A DNA stretch of 50,183 bases. Origin: an uncultured bacterium. GTDB taxonomy: Bacteria > Cyanobacteriota > Vampirovibrionia > Gastranaerophilales > Gastranaerophilaceae. Below the pieces are notes generated by a model. The model was not told the DNA's origin. It ran no database searches and worked only from the letters and a program-made list of their open reading frames with translations. The DNA is taken from positions 1 through 50,183 of the forward strand of contig CAOJDT010000005.1 of the NCBI GenBank assembly GCA_948433295.1. The letters run 5' to 3'. The position numbers and the translations under genes were made by a program. Below are positions 7,929 through 16,293 of this stretch, in pieces (position 1 is the first letter of the stretch; the number at the start of each line of letters is the position of its first letter).

Positions 7929-8729
7929 TTGTTCAGTCCGATTAAAGGTTCAACATATATCCAAAATAATTATTTCAACGCAGGCATGACGCAAACTCCA
8001 AACTGCGGATGTAATAATTTTTACGGTAATTCCGTATTTGGAATGGGCTTTAATTCTTTTATGCCTTCTTATCCAACTGTTGCATTTCCTTCTTTCAATT
8101 TTGCTATGCCGTCTTTCTACTGTAATCCTTACGGCGGATACAGCATGTACAGCTTTGCAATGTTGAACAGAATGATGGATATGTTCACAATGATGAATTC
8201 TTTGCAGGCAACTGCTAATCTTACTAATAATTTTGTAAATTCATTCTCTACAATTACTTCAAGCCGCAGAAATCCTTCAACATCATCATCTCAAGCAGCA
8301 TATTCGGTTAGAAATGCTAATATTAATACCAATACAAACCTGACAAGCCTCAGAGAAGCCGGTTATAACGCTTCAAAAGGCGGTGCACTTGCTAAAGCTG
8401 TTGCAAATAATGCTATAGGATTTTCAAATCAATGTGCCAGATATGTAAGATTTGCGCTTGACAGAACCGGTTTGGGCACCGGTGCAAGAGGTGACGGTTA
8501 TCAATACAGCAGCATTCTTTCTCAAAACCCTAATTTTAAAGAAATCTCTACTCAGGGATTGAACCTTTCATCATTACCTGCGGGCTGTGTGCTCGTTTAT
8601 GACAGAGGGGTTGCAGGTTACAGCCGTCAATACGGGCATGTCGAAATTACTCTCGGAAACGGTCAGGCTGTAAGCGATGGCGTTACAAATAATATCAGAA
8701 ACGGCGCAAGAGTATTTGTTCCGGTCTAA
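7929..8729 (+). CDS. CHAP-like cysteine hydrolase with low-complexity N-terminus
   Basis: The C-terminal part, about residues 155-266, looks like a CHAP/NlpC-type amidohydrolase. Candidate catalytic Cys169 lies in SNQCARYVRF, and His237 in YGHVEITLGNGQAVSDG; such domains cut peptidoglycan peptides or amide bonds. The first 100 residues are rich in Met, Phe, Tyr and Asn, without a normal signal peptide, so the export route is unclear. The TTG start is chosen because AGGGGG lies about 6 nt before it. The 3' end overlaps coaE by 4 nt, convergently. Confidence 0.75.
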   Translation: MFSPIKGSTYIQNNYFNAGMTQTPNCGCNNFYGNSVFGMGFNSFMPSYPTVAFPSFNFAMPSFYCNPYGGYSMYSFAMLNRMMDMFTMMNSLQATANLTNNFVNSFSTITSSRRNPSTSSSQAAYSVRNANINTNTNLTSLREAGYNASKGGALAKAVANNAIGFSNQCARYVRFALDRTGLGTGARGDGYQYSSILSQNPNFKEISTQGLNLSSLPAGCVLVYDRGVAGYSRQYGHVEITLGNGQAVSDGVTNNIRNGARVFVPV

Positions 8730-9289
8730 ATTTCAGATAAAAATCGGTTAACGGAACTTTCAAGCTCTGAAATTGTGCCGTTATTGAAAATTACATAATC
8801 ACACAGGTCTTTTTTCATGTCCTGTGACATTTGCGACTGCATTCTTAGCTTCGCATATTCTCTCGAATAGTTATTCCTCGAAATTAAGCGTTCCTCACGT
8901 GTTACGTCATCCGTATAAATAAGAAGAGCTTTATCAAATAAATCTCTCATATCGGCTTCAAAAAGAAGCGGAATTCCGACAAATACAAATTTTTCATCAC
9001 AGTTTTTTTGAAAAAATTCAGAGATTTTACGACGAATTTGCGGATGAATTATTTCTTCAAGTTGTCTTTTTAAAATGTCATTGCCGAAGACTTGCTGTCC
9101 GAGTTTTTCCCGTGAAACTTTTCCGTTTTTAACACAATTCGGAAACGCTGTTTTTACCTCTTCAATTTCGTCCAGTAAAGCATGTGCAACCTTATCGGTA
9201 TCCAGAACCTTATAACCTTTCTCTTCCAGAAGTTTTTGCACGGTAGATTTACCCGAGGCAATATTTCCGGTTAGTGCGATTTTAAGCAT
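8726..9289 (-). CDS. coaE: Dephospho-CoA kinase
   Basis: Phosphorylates dephospho-CoA in the last step of coenzyme A synthesis. The P-loop GNIASGKST lies at residues 8-16, followed by the DTDKVAHAL motif, a central HPQIRRKI and FVGIPLLFEADM. The length of 187 is slightly short but within the family. It overlaps the upstream pseudouridine synthase gene by 8 nt and is last in a three-gene overlapping operon. Confidence 0.95.
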   Translation of the reverse strand: MLKIALTGNIASGKSTVQKLLEEKGYKVLDTDKVAHALLDEIEEVKTAFPNCVKNGKVSREKLGQQVFGNDILKRQLEEIIHPQIRRKISEFFQKNCDEKFVFVGIPLLFEADMRDLFDKALLIYTDDVTREERLISRNNYSREYAKLRMQSQMSQDMKKDLCDYVIFNNGTISELESSVNRFLSEI

Positions 9290-10016
9290 CTTTCGAAATC
9301 CTGTTTAAAAAGTTTCGGAGTTCTTTTATTTGCTGCGGTTTAAGAGGTTTTACGTCTCCGCGTTTTAAACCTTGAATGGAAATTGTCGCATGTTGAATAC
9401 GTTTTAAAGATTTAACTTCGTATCCGACGAATTCAAACATTTTTCTGATTTGGCGGTTCATGCCTTGATACAGTGTAATTTGCATTGTCGTTTTGTTGCT
9501 TTCAGCCTCAAGAACTGTAATGTCTGCGTAAGCGATTTTGCCTTTTTCAATTTCAACGCCGTTTGCAAGTTGTTCAAGTTCGTGCTGATGGATTCTTCCG
9601 CCTATAGAAACAAGATAAACTTTAGGAACTTTGATTGACGGATGGGTGAGTTCATTTATTAAATCTCCGTCGTTTGTAAGTATTAAAAGTCCGGTAGAAT
9701 CTTTATCCAAACGTCCGACAGGTTTTAAATGCTGCATTGTTTCTGGCAAAAGGTCGTAAATTGTTTTTCTGCCTTTTTCGTCATCTGCAGTTGTAATGTA
9801 GCCTGCGGGTTTGTAGAATTTGTAATATTCATGTTTTACCGGATGAATAAGTTTTTTATCCACAAAAACTTTATCTTTCGGCTGAACCGTGAAGCCGAGT
9901 TCGGTTACTTTTTTACCGTTAACGAGAACTCTTCCGGCTTCAATAAGTTCGTCGGCTTTTCTTCTTGAACATAATCCCGAGGATGCTATGTATTTATTTA
10001 AACGAGTGCCGGACAT
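9282..10016 (-). CDS. rluB: 23S rRNA pseudouridine synthase, RluB/RsuA family
   Basis: Converts uridine to pseudouridine in ribosomal RNA. An S4 RNA-binding domain fills residues 3-60 (RLNKYIASSGLCSRRKAD). The catalytic Asp is in GRLDKDSTGLL (Asp104), and GMNRQIRKMFEFVGYEVKSL is the family C-terminal motif. The 244-residue length fits RluB better than RluE or RluF, but the exact target uridine is not certain. It overlaps both neighbours, thioesterase (19 nt) and coaE (8 nt). Confidence 0.9.
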   Translation of the reverse strand: MSGTRLNKYIASSGLCSRRKADELIEAGRVLVNGKKVTELGFTVQPKDKVFVDKKLIHPVKHEYYKFYKPAGYITTADDEKGRKTIYDLLPETMQHLKPVGRLDKDSTGLLILTNDGDLINELTHPSIKVPKVYLVSIGGRIHQHELEQLANGVEIEKGKIAYADITVLEAESNKTTMQITLYQGMNRQIRKMFEFVGYEVKSLKRIQHATISIQGLKRGDVKPLKPQQIKELRNFLNRISKDA

Positions 10017-10423
10017 TTTAAACTCTCCTCAAAAGATTTTGCCAGAACTTCGGGCATTCTGCGGTAAAGTTTTCCGCCGGTATTTGATATTGCAACAACA
10101 TCAACTTCCGCTTCAATAAACTTCTTTCCTGTTTCTTTTGAAATAATTGATTGTTTGAAAGTTACAGAAAGTCCGTTGAATTTTGAAATTTCTGTTTCGA
10201 TGATGATTTCATCATTGAGTTTTGCCGACATTTTATATCTTACATTCAGGTTTGTAACGGGAAGAACAATATCCTGTTCAACAAGTTCAATAAGGTTGTG
10301 TCCCATCATTTCGCAAAGATAAACCCTGCCCATTTCAAGCCATCTTAAATAAGAACCATGCCAAACAACGCCGTATGCGTCGGTATCCGAATAAAAAACT
10401 TTTTGTTCAAATGTATGTTTCAT
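9998..10423 (-). CDS. Acyl-CoA thioesterase, YbgC/4-hydroxybenzoyl-CoA type
   Basis: A hot-dog fold thioesterase of 141 residues. The family motif YSDTDAYGVVWHGSYLRWLE at residues 11-30 includes the catalytic Asp and His. Such enzymes hydrolyse acyl-CoA or acyl-ACP esters in the cytoplasm; in proteobacteria YbgC is linked to the Tol-Pal envelope system, but no tol genes are here. It is first in the operon with rluB and coaE. Confidence 0.88.
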   Translation of the reverse strand: MKHTFEQKVFYSDTDAYGVVWHGSYLRWLEMGRVYLCEMMGHNLIELVEQDIVLPVTNLNVRYKMSAKLNDEIIIETEISKFNGLSVTFKQSIISKETGKKFIEAEVDVVAISNTGGKLYRRMPEVLAKSFEESLKCPALV

Positions 10424-10548
10424 AAACTAATTATAGCACGGGCGAGAGGTTTATGACGAATCTGTTTTGTTTTGTAACAATATTAGTAAATTTAGCAATA
10501 AATTTAACTTTTGCGTTTTAATTTATATGTAGAAGTATAGGTGTTTGT

Positions 10549-11373
10549 GTGATTTCTGTACAAAGTTATAATAATCTTTATAATTATCAATCCAACAAAG
10601 CGACAGCTTTTGGTCAAAATCCTTATACACCGCAATATCAGGATAATAATCGTGATAATACTGGAAAGCTTTTAGCTTCGGCAGGGTTATTGCAGGTTTT
10701 ATCTTCGGGCTTGAATAAAGCTTCCGAGTGGCTTGGTCATAAGCTTGTTACGGGAAAAGAGTTTACTTCTGCCGAAAATGTTCAAAAAGTCGTCCATGAC
10801 ATGTGTAAAAACAATAAGCTTGATATAGAAGTCGGACTTATTGACAGAAATAATCTTCACAGTGCAATAAATCGTTACGGACAAGAATTTGCAAATGATT
10901 TGGCTGTAGTTGCGGACGGGCAAAACGCATTTTACCATGACGGAAAGAAATTTGCTGTTGCTCCAAAATCAAAGCCCGCACTTCTTCCTCATGAACTAGG
11001 GCATGCCGTAAATGCAAAAAACGGTTTTCTCAGAGCTCTCCAAAAATCAAGACGTTACGCTGTTTTTGCACCTGCTGCAGCTGTTTTGCTGAGTAATTCA
11101 ATTCCGTCGTCTAATGACGGTAAAAAGAATTTTATTGAAAGAAATGCAGGTATTCTGGGCTTTTGCGCATTTCTCCCTACGATTATAGAAGAGGGAATTG
11201 CATCTCTTCGCGGAATAAAGCAGTCAGCAAAAACTCTCGGAAAGTCCGTTAAACTTGGAGCATTAAAACGAAATTACGCATTGGCATGGGCAACGTACCT
11301 GCTTTCAGGCATAGGTCTTGGTATTGGTACAAAGTATGCAATCGTAGAAGACAAGCTTAGAAACGGTCGTTAA
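10549..11373 (+). CDS. Putative membrane zinc metalloprotease (HELGH)
   Basis: A 274-residue protein with the zinc-binding motif LLPHELGHAVNA near residue 147, and a downstream IIEEGIASL that could give the third zinc ligand, as in M48-type peptidases. Hydrophobic stretches after the motif (around residues 170-185, 200-215 and 240-262) suggest membrane insertion. The N-terminus is rich in Asn, Gln and Tyr and contains ATAFGQNP. I do not recognise a named family; the protease reading is inferred from the motif order. The GTG start lies after a weak TAGGTG. Confidence 0.65.
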   Translation: MISVQSYNNLYNYQSNKATAFGQNPYTPQYQDNNRDNTGKLLASAGLLQVLSSGLNKASEWLGHKLVTGKEFTSAENVQKVVHDMCKNNKLDIEVGLIDRNNLHSAINRYGQEFANDLAVVADGQNAFYHDGKKFAVAPKSKPALLPHELGHAVNAKNGFLRALQKSRRYAVFAPAAAVLLSNSIPSSNDGKKNFIERNAGILGFCAFLPTIIEEGIASLRGIKQSAKTLGKSVKLGALKRNYALAWATYLLSGIGLGIGTKYAIVEDKLRNGR

Positions 11374-11393
11374 AAAAAATTTTAATAAAACTC

Positions 11394-11422
11394 TTGACTG
11401 AAAAAAATGTTTGGGTTAAAGT
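11394..11422 (+). promoter_or_regulatory. Strong sigma70-type promoter for tRNA-Pro transcript
   Basis: TTGACT at 11394-11399, a 17-nt spacer and TAAAGT at 11417-11422. Transcription would start near 11429, about 140 nt before the tRNA. Confidence 0.7.
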
Positions 11423-11428
11423 AAAGAA

Positions 11429-11569
11429 GCGCGCTGAACAAGTCGCTTGAAAATCAAATAACCTTCGGGATGCGGCAAGACTCCGCTTTTAGATTAAGTA
11501 TCGAAAAGGAGGAGGAAGGTAGCGAAAGTTATCGAGTCAGCTCGAAAAATTGAAAATTTTATATACTGT
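11429..11569 (+). ncRNA. Structured leader or small RNA upstream of tRNA-Pro
   Basis: This stretch has no ORF and can fold. GCGG / CCGC closes a loop near 11474-11493, ACCTTC at 11461 can pair with GAAGGT at 11515, GGTAGC-GAAA-GTTATC makes a GNRA-capped stem, and CGAG-TCAG-CTCG follows. A promoter lies just upstream, and no terminator separates it from the tRNA. I could not match it to 6S, SRP or a known riboswitch. It may be an independent small RNA processed from the tRNA precursor, or simply a long tRNA leader. Confidence 0.4.
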
Positions 11570-11646
11570 CGGGATGTGGCGCAGCTTGGTAGCGCACCTC
11601 GCTTGGGACGAGGGGGTCGCATGTTCGAATCATGTCATCCCGACCA
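11570..11646 (+). tRNA. tRNA-Pro (anticodon UGG)
   Basis: Cloverleaf of 77 nt including an encoded CCA. The acceptor is CGGGATG / CATCCCG with A73, the anticodon stem is CCTCG / CGAGG around the loop CTTGGGA (anticodon TGG), and the T-loop is TTCGAAT. A strong terminator follows. Confidence 0.96.
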
Positions 11647-11650
11647 TTTA

Positions 11651-11680
11651 AAAAGAACCTTATCGTAAGGTTCTTTTTTT
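11651..11680 (+). terminator. Terminator after tRNA-Pro
   Basis: Stem AAGAACCTTA / TAAGGTTCTT followed by seven or more T. Confidence 0.9.
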
Positions 11681-11700
11681 ATTGGATTTTTTACAATTCA

Positions 11701-11729
11701 TTGACTTGCCGTTTATTTTATATTAATCT
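11701..11729 (+). promoter_or_regulatory. Candidate promoter for yidC-queA
   Basis: TTGACT, a 17-nt spacer and TAATCT, about 45 nt before the yidC start. Confidence 0.45.
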
Positions 11730-11773
11730 TTTATAGAAAGATTTTACACTTTATAAGAGAGGATTAGGGAAAC

Positions 11774-12868
11774 GTGGACTTTGTAGGATTAACTATTGAT
11801 ATATTGAAATTACTTGCTTCCTGGGTAGGAAGTTACGGATTGGCAATCGTTGTTTTGACGATTATTGTAAGAGCGGCATTGTGGCCGTTGAACGCTTCTC
11901 AGCAACGTTCTATGAAAATGATGCAAACATTACAGCCAAAATTAAAAGCCATTCAAGACAGATATAAATCAAATCCGCAAGTAATGCAGCAAAAAATGAT
12001 GGAGTTTTATAAAGAACACAAATTCAATCCGATGGGCGGATGTTTACCTTTGTTGATTCAGATGCCTATTTTCATTTTGTTGTATTCAGCATTGATGAAC
12101 CCTGCATTTATTCAGGCTGCGGGAAATTCTAAATTTTTGTTTATAAATCGTCTTGATACAACGCTCCGTGCAAGTGCAGGTATTTCTAATGACGGCGTGA
12201 TGGGGACTTCTAAATATGACACTTTCCTTCCGGGTAAGGTTGCAAAAGTTTATCTTCCTGACGAAGTTTTGGAAAACGTTAAGATTACTAAACCTAAAAA
12301 TGCTCTTGCCGTTCAAGGTGAAATCGTTCCGGGTGAAAATATTGATTTTAAAATGAGTCTTGACCATCTTGATTTGAAATTCAGTCAGCTTGATAAAATC
12401 GAAAAAGCCGAAATCACCGTTACAGACCTGAATACAAAAGAAATGGAAGATATTACCTTCACTCGTCAGGGAGATTTGTTGATTGCTTCTGTGCCGACTG
12501 TTGAAATGAAAAAAGAATTCCATTGGGATATTCTTGCCTTGATTGTTCTTTTCGGTGTAACAATGTGGCTTTCGCAAAAACTTATTATGTCGGCTAATAA
12601 AAACAAAGATGCCGTTGACCCTACTCAGGAAGCTATACAAAAATCAATGAGTACGTTCATGCCTATTATGATTATCGGTACTTTTGTAATTGTTCCGATT
12701 CCTGCGGGTGTGTTTATCTACCTGATTGTAAGTAACGTAATTCAGGTTTTACAAACTCTTATTATTAACAAGCAGCTTGATATGGAAGCAGCTTCCAAAA
12801 AAGTTAACGCGAATGATGGCTCAAGAGTTATTGAAGCCGAGATTGTTGACGATAAGGATAAGAAATAA
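11774..12868 (+). CDS. yidC: Membrane protein insertase YidC
   Basis: Inserts and folds inner-membrane proteins with or without Sec. The protein has 364 residues. The first helix (residues 8-32) is followed by the charged cytoplasmic hairpin with LQPKLKAIQDRYKSNP, then the core GGCLPLLIQMPIFILLYSAL. A domain of about 120 residues separates the second and later helices, which start at FHWDILALIVLFGVTMWLS. It lacks the long N-terminal periplasmic domain of proteobacterial YidC, and the short form is typical of cyanobacterial relatives and Gram-positives. The GTG start follows TTAGGGA. queA begins 2 nt after its stop. Confidence 0.96.
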   Translation: MDFVGLTIDILKLLASWVGSYGLAIVVLTIIVRAALWPLNASQQRSMKMMQTLQPKLKAIQDRYKSNPQVMQQKMMEFYKEHKFNPMGGCLPLLIQMPIFILLYSALMNPAFIQAAGNSKFLFINRLDTTLRASAGISNDGVMGTSKYDTFLPGKVAKVYLPDEVLENVKITKPKNALAVQGEIVPGENIDFKMSLDHLDLKFSQLDKIEKAEITVTDLNTKEMEDITFTRQGDLLIASVPTVEMKKEFHWDILALIVLFGVTMWLSQKLIMSANKNKDAVDPTQEAIQKSMSTFMPIMIIGTFVIVPIPAGVFIYLIVSNVIQVLQTLIINKQLDMEAASKKVNANDGSRVIEAEIVDDKDKK

Positions 12869-12870
12869 TA

Positions 12871-13914
12871 ATGTTGTTATCGGAATTTGATTATGAATTG
12901 CCGGAAGAACTGATTGCACAGCTTCCTGCCGATAAACGCGAAAATTCAAGAATGCTTGTACTGAATAGAGACAAGCATTCCGTTTCTCATAATCATTTTT
13001 ACGATATAGTTGATTTGATAGAGCCGAATTCGCTTCTGGTTCTTAATAACACCAAAGTCCTTCCCGCGCGTCTTTACGGTACAAAAGAAACAGGAGCAAA
13101 GATTGAAATTTTTCTTTTGAAACAAAAGGATAATAATATCTGGGATGTACTTATCAAGCCTTCTAAACGTGTTAAGGCAGGTACAATTATAAAAATCAGC
13201 GATGAGTTGTCCGTAGAAGTCTTAAATCGTCTTGAAGATGACGGAGAGTGGCTTGTAAAACTTTTATATGAAGGTAATATCCTCGAAGTTCTCCACAGAA
13301 ACGGAAATATTCCGCTTCCTCCTTATATTGAAAGAAAATTGCAGACAGATGATATCAAAAAACTCGACTTTGAACGTTATCAGACAGTTTATGCCAAAGA
13401 CGAAGGGTCTGTTGCCGCACCTACTGCAGGATTGCATTTTACACAGGAAATTCTGCAAAAATTAAAGGATAAAGGTGTCGAAATAGCTTATGTAACATTG
13501 AATGTTGGATTGGGGACTTTTCGTCCCGTAAAATGTGACAATATTCTTGAACATAAAATGCACTCCGAGACTTTTGAAATCACAAAAGAAGCCGCAGATG
13601 CAATAAATGATGCAAAAGCTAAAGGAAAAAAGATTATTGCAGTAGGAACAACTACTGTGAGAACTCTTGAAACCGCGTATCAACAATTCGGTAAGATTTG
13701 TGAATGCCATAGCGCGTCGGAACTTTTCATTTATCCTCCGTATGAGTTTAAAGTAATAGATAATCTTATAACAAATTTTCACCTTCCGAAATCAACATTA
13801 TTAATGCTTGTGAGCGCTTTGGCGGGAAAAGAATTTATTTTTGAGGCATATAAAGAAGCAATCACGAATAAGTACAGATTTTTCTCATACGGTGACTGCA
13901 TGTATATTTGTTAG
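12871..13914 (+). CDS. queA: S-adenosylmethionine:tRNA ribosyltransferase-isomerase
   Basis: Transfers and rearranges the ribosyl group of SAM onto 7-aminomethyl-7-deazaguanine in tRNA, making epoxyqueuosine. The 347-residue length and the motifs FDYELPEELIAQLPADKRE, LVLNNTKVLPARLYG, VAAPTAGLHFT, LNVGLGTFRPV and FHLPKSTLLMLVSA are diagnostic. It is tightly linked to yidC. Its presence implies that the cell makes or salvages queuosine. Confidence 0.97.
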   Translation: MLLSEFDYELPEELIAQLPADKRENSRMLVLNRDKHSVSHNHFYDIVDLIEPNSLLVLNNTKVLPARLYGTKETGAKIEIFLLKQKDNNIWDVLIKPSKRVKAGTIIKISDELSVEVLNRLEDDGEWLVKLLYEGNILEVLHRNGNIPLPPYIERKLQTDDIKKLDFERYQTVYAKDEGSVAAPTAGLHFTQEILQKLKDKGVEIAYVTLNVGLGTFRPVKCDNILEHKMHSETFEITKEAADAINDAKAKGKKIIAVGTTTVRTLETAYQQFGKICECHSASELFIYPPYEFKVIDNLITNFHLPKSTLLMLVSALAGKEFIFEAYKEAITNKYRFFSYGDCMYIC

Positions 13915-13981
13915 TATTGAAATTTTTTGAAAAATAATATATAATAAAATTATAGAAAATATAGAGGAGATAATAATAAGT

Positions 13982-14740
13982 ATGAAAAATCAAGTATATT
14001 CAGGCATTTGCGGGGGGGGGGCAACAACTTTAAGCTCCTCTAAAAAGTTTTTCGCATTCTCGTTGGCGGAAGTTTTAATCACCCTAGGCATCATTGGAAT
14101 CGTTGCGGCAATGACATTACCGGCTTTAATTCAGAAGCATCAGAAACAAGAAGCAACTGCTCGATTGAAGAAATTTATTACAACTATGGAGCAGGCGGTT
14201 TTGTTTGCCGAAGCTGAAAATGGCACAAAAGCTTATCAATGGTCAGGGAGGAGTAGGGATTATCAGGATGAACTTAATGATAATCCTCAATTAGTGCATG
14301 ATAAAACGTATGCTTATTGGAATAAGTATTTTGCACCTTATGTAAAAGCTCTTAAAGTTGAAAAGGGGCAGTATATACCGCAGGAAGAGGATGAGGACGT
14401 TAGTAAGAGTACAAGTACAAAAGTTTATTTAACTGATGGTTCAACCCTCGATATGCATTTCGGTAACTGTATAGATTTGAAATTTGATATAAACGGTGAT
14501 AGATTACCTAACGAAAGCGGTAAAGACCAATTTTTATTTTTTATGCCTACAACTTATACCTATTATAACGAAGATGCTTCGGAAATTGCAAGGAATAAGT
14601 CTTTTGCTCCTGCCTATATGCCTATATTAAATACTCGCGATAAGGCTATGGATTATTGTAAAAATAGAGGTCCTCAATTTTGTGCTGCCTTGTTGCAGCA
14701 TGACAACTGGGAATTTAAGGATGACTATCCTCGCTGGTAA
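13982..14740 (+). CDS. Prepilin-like protein with poly-G leader, in frame (ON)
   Basis: The ATG follows GAGGAG by about 8 nt. The leader MKNQVYSGICGGGATTL contains a run of ten G (14012-14021) that keeps the frame open to FFA|FSLAEVLITLGIIG, the prepilin cleavage site and helix, with Ala at -1. Any change of one G either way hits a stop soon after the tract. The mature part carries FDINGDRLPNESGKDQFLFF and ends DNWEFKDDYPRW, like the DING-type paralogues in this window. The tract is in the part expected to be removed by prepilin peptidase. Exact role unknown; pilus, pseudopilus or surface display are possible. Confidence 0.85.
   Translation: MKNQVYSGICGGGATTLSSSKKFFAFSLAEVLITLGIIGIVAAMTLPALIQKHQKQEATARLKKFITTMEQAVLFAEAENGTKAYQWSGRSRDYQDELNDNPQLVHDKTYAYWNKYFAPYVKALKVEKGQYIPQEEDEDVSKSTSTKVYLTDGSTLDMHFGNCIDLKFDINGDRLPNESGKDQFLFFMPTTYTYYNEDASEIARNKSFAPAYMPILNTRDKAMDYCKNRGPQFCAALLQHDNWEFKDDYPRW
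14012..14021 (+). repeat. Poly-G tract, 10 G
   Basis: Ten consecutive G starting 30 nt after the A of the ATG, within the coding leader of the prepilin gene. This tract is in frame. Confidence 0.95.
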
Positions 14741-14772
14741 TTAATTTATGTTCATGGTAAAATAAAATCAAG

Positions 14773-16293
14773 ATGAACTTAGATAGCGCGATAGATGGTT
14801 TTTTATCCCCAATAGCCGATAAGATTTCAGGGATTATATTCAGCCACGTGACAATACACGGGGTTCGTGTTGAATTTCTTATCGCTCTTCTTGTGTGCGC
14901 TGCAATTTATTTTACGATTCGTACGCGGGCAATCGGTATCTGGGGTTTTAAACACGCTCTTAAATTAATTACAAAAAATTACGAACATAAAGATATTATT
15001 GTTAAAAAGAAAAAAGGAGAAGTCTCTTCTTTTCAAGCTTTGACAGCAACGATTTCGGCATCGGCAGGTATCGGTAATGTAGCGGGTTCTGCGGCTGCGG
15101 TTTCTGTCGGCGGTCCGGGTGTAATTTTTTGGATGATTATTGCAGGCTTTCTTTCTATGGCGTTGAAGTTTGCAGAAGTTCTTCTCGGTTTAAAGTTTAG
15201 ACAATTTAATAAAGACGGTTCTGTAGCAGGCGGTCCGATGTATTACATTCAGGCAGGACTGAAAAATCACAAGGTCTTGGGTAAGTTTGCGCCTCATTTG
15301 GCAAAAATTTATGCTGTATGCTGTATTTTTGCTATGATAGGCGGTTGGAATTTGTTCCAGATTAATGCCATGACTACTCAGATTACGGAAGTTACAGGCG
15401 GGGAAAACAGCTTCTTCGCGAATCAAAGTTGGCTTTTGGGCTTGATTGTTGCTGTTATTACTTATTTTACGATTATTGGCGGAATCAAGGCTATAGGTAA
15501 GTTTACCTCAAAAGTGACTCCTGTTATGTGTACGCTTTATGTCGCATCGGCATTTGTAATTTGTTTGATGAATATTCATCATTTGCCGCATACGGTTCAT
15601 GTAATTATTACAGAAGCCTTTAAGCCACGCGCTATGGAAGGCGGTATGTTTGCGTGCATGCTCTGGGGATTCAGGCGTGCGATGTTTGCGAATGAATCAG
15701 GGTTAGGGACGGCTCCTATTGCTTTTTCTGCCGTTAAAACAAGCAAGCCTGTTGCGCAGGCATTTATTGCCATGCTTCAACCTTTTGTTGATACCGTAAT
15801 TGTCGGTTCTGCAACTGCATTCGTAATCGTTGTAAGCGGAGTATATTTGCAAAGTAACGGGCTTGCGGGCATAGAATTAACTTCAAAAGCATTCGCTACT
15901 GTTTGTCCTTTCTTTCCTATTTTGTTAACGTTTATGGCAAGTTGTTTTGTACTTTCAACAATGCTTTGCGGCTCATATTACGGAATTAAAGGCTGGACAT
16001 TCCTTTTTGGTGATACAAAATTGACAACGAGGACTTTTCAGGTTATATATTGTATATTCATAGTTGTAGGTTCTGCCATGAACTTCAAAAGTATTATAAA
16101 CCTTTCGGATGCGTTTACTTTGTTTTTGGCGGTGCCGAATCTGATAGCAGTTTTCATACTTTCGGATGTTGTTATGAAAGAATTGAAGCGCTATTGTAAA
16201 AAATATAATGTTGGGCTATTTAAAAATAATAACGAAAAAGAGGAGAGAGAAAATGAAGAGTCAATGCCTGGAGATTGTAAGACAAAAGTGTGA
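14773..16293 (+). CDS. Sodium:alanine symporter family (AGCS) transporter
   Basis: Imports alanine or glycine with sodium across the inner membrane. The 506-residue protein has about ten hydrophobic helices. Family motifs include ISASAGIGNVAGSAAAVSVG, GGPMYYIQAGL and FANESGLGTAPIAFSAVKTS. The C-terminal tail after residue 475 is charged and overlaps the start of the next gene by 41 nt, suggesting one transcript. The start ATG has only weak ribosome binding sequence (AATAAAATCAAG). Confidence 0.94.
   Translation: MNLDSAIDGFLSPIADKISGIIFSHVTIHGVRVEFLIALLVCAAIYFTIRTRAIGIWGFKHALKLITKNYEHKDIIVKKKKGEVSSFQALTATISASAGIGNVAGSAAAVSVGGPGVIFWMIIAGFLSMALKFAEVLLGLKFRQFNKDGSVAGGPMYYIQAGLKNHKVLGKFAPHLAKIYAVCCIFAMIGGWNLFQINAMTTQITEVTGGENSFFANQSWLLGLIVAVITYFTIIGGIKAIGKFTSKVTPVMCTLYVASAFVICLMNIHHLPHTVHVIITEAFKPRAMEGGMFACMLWGFRRAMFANESGLGTAPIAFSAVKTSKPVAQAFIAMLQPFVDTVIVGSATAFVIVVSGVYLQSNGLAGIELTSKAFATVCPFFPILLTFMASCFVLSTMLCGSYYGIKGWTFLFGDTKLTTRTFQVIYCIFIVVGSAMNFKSIINLSDAFTLFLAVPNLIAVFILSDVVMKELKRYCKKYNVGLFKNNNEKEERENEESMPGDCKTKV

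Noticed and set aside
12086-12640. 184-codon ORF antisense to yidC
   Set aside because: Lies wholly within a confident gene; Phe, Asn, Cys-rich composition of a shadow frame.
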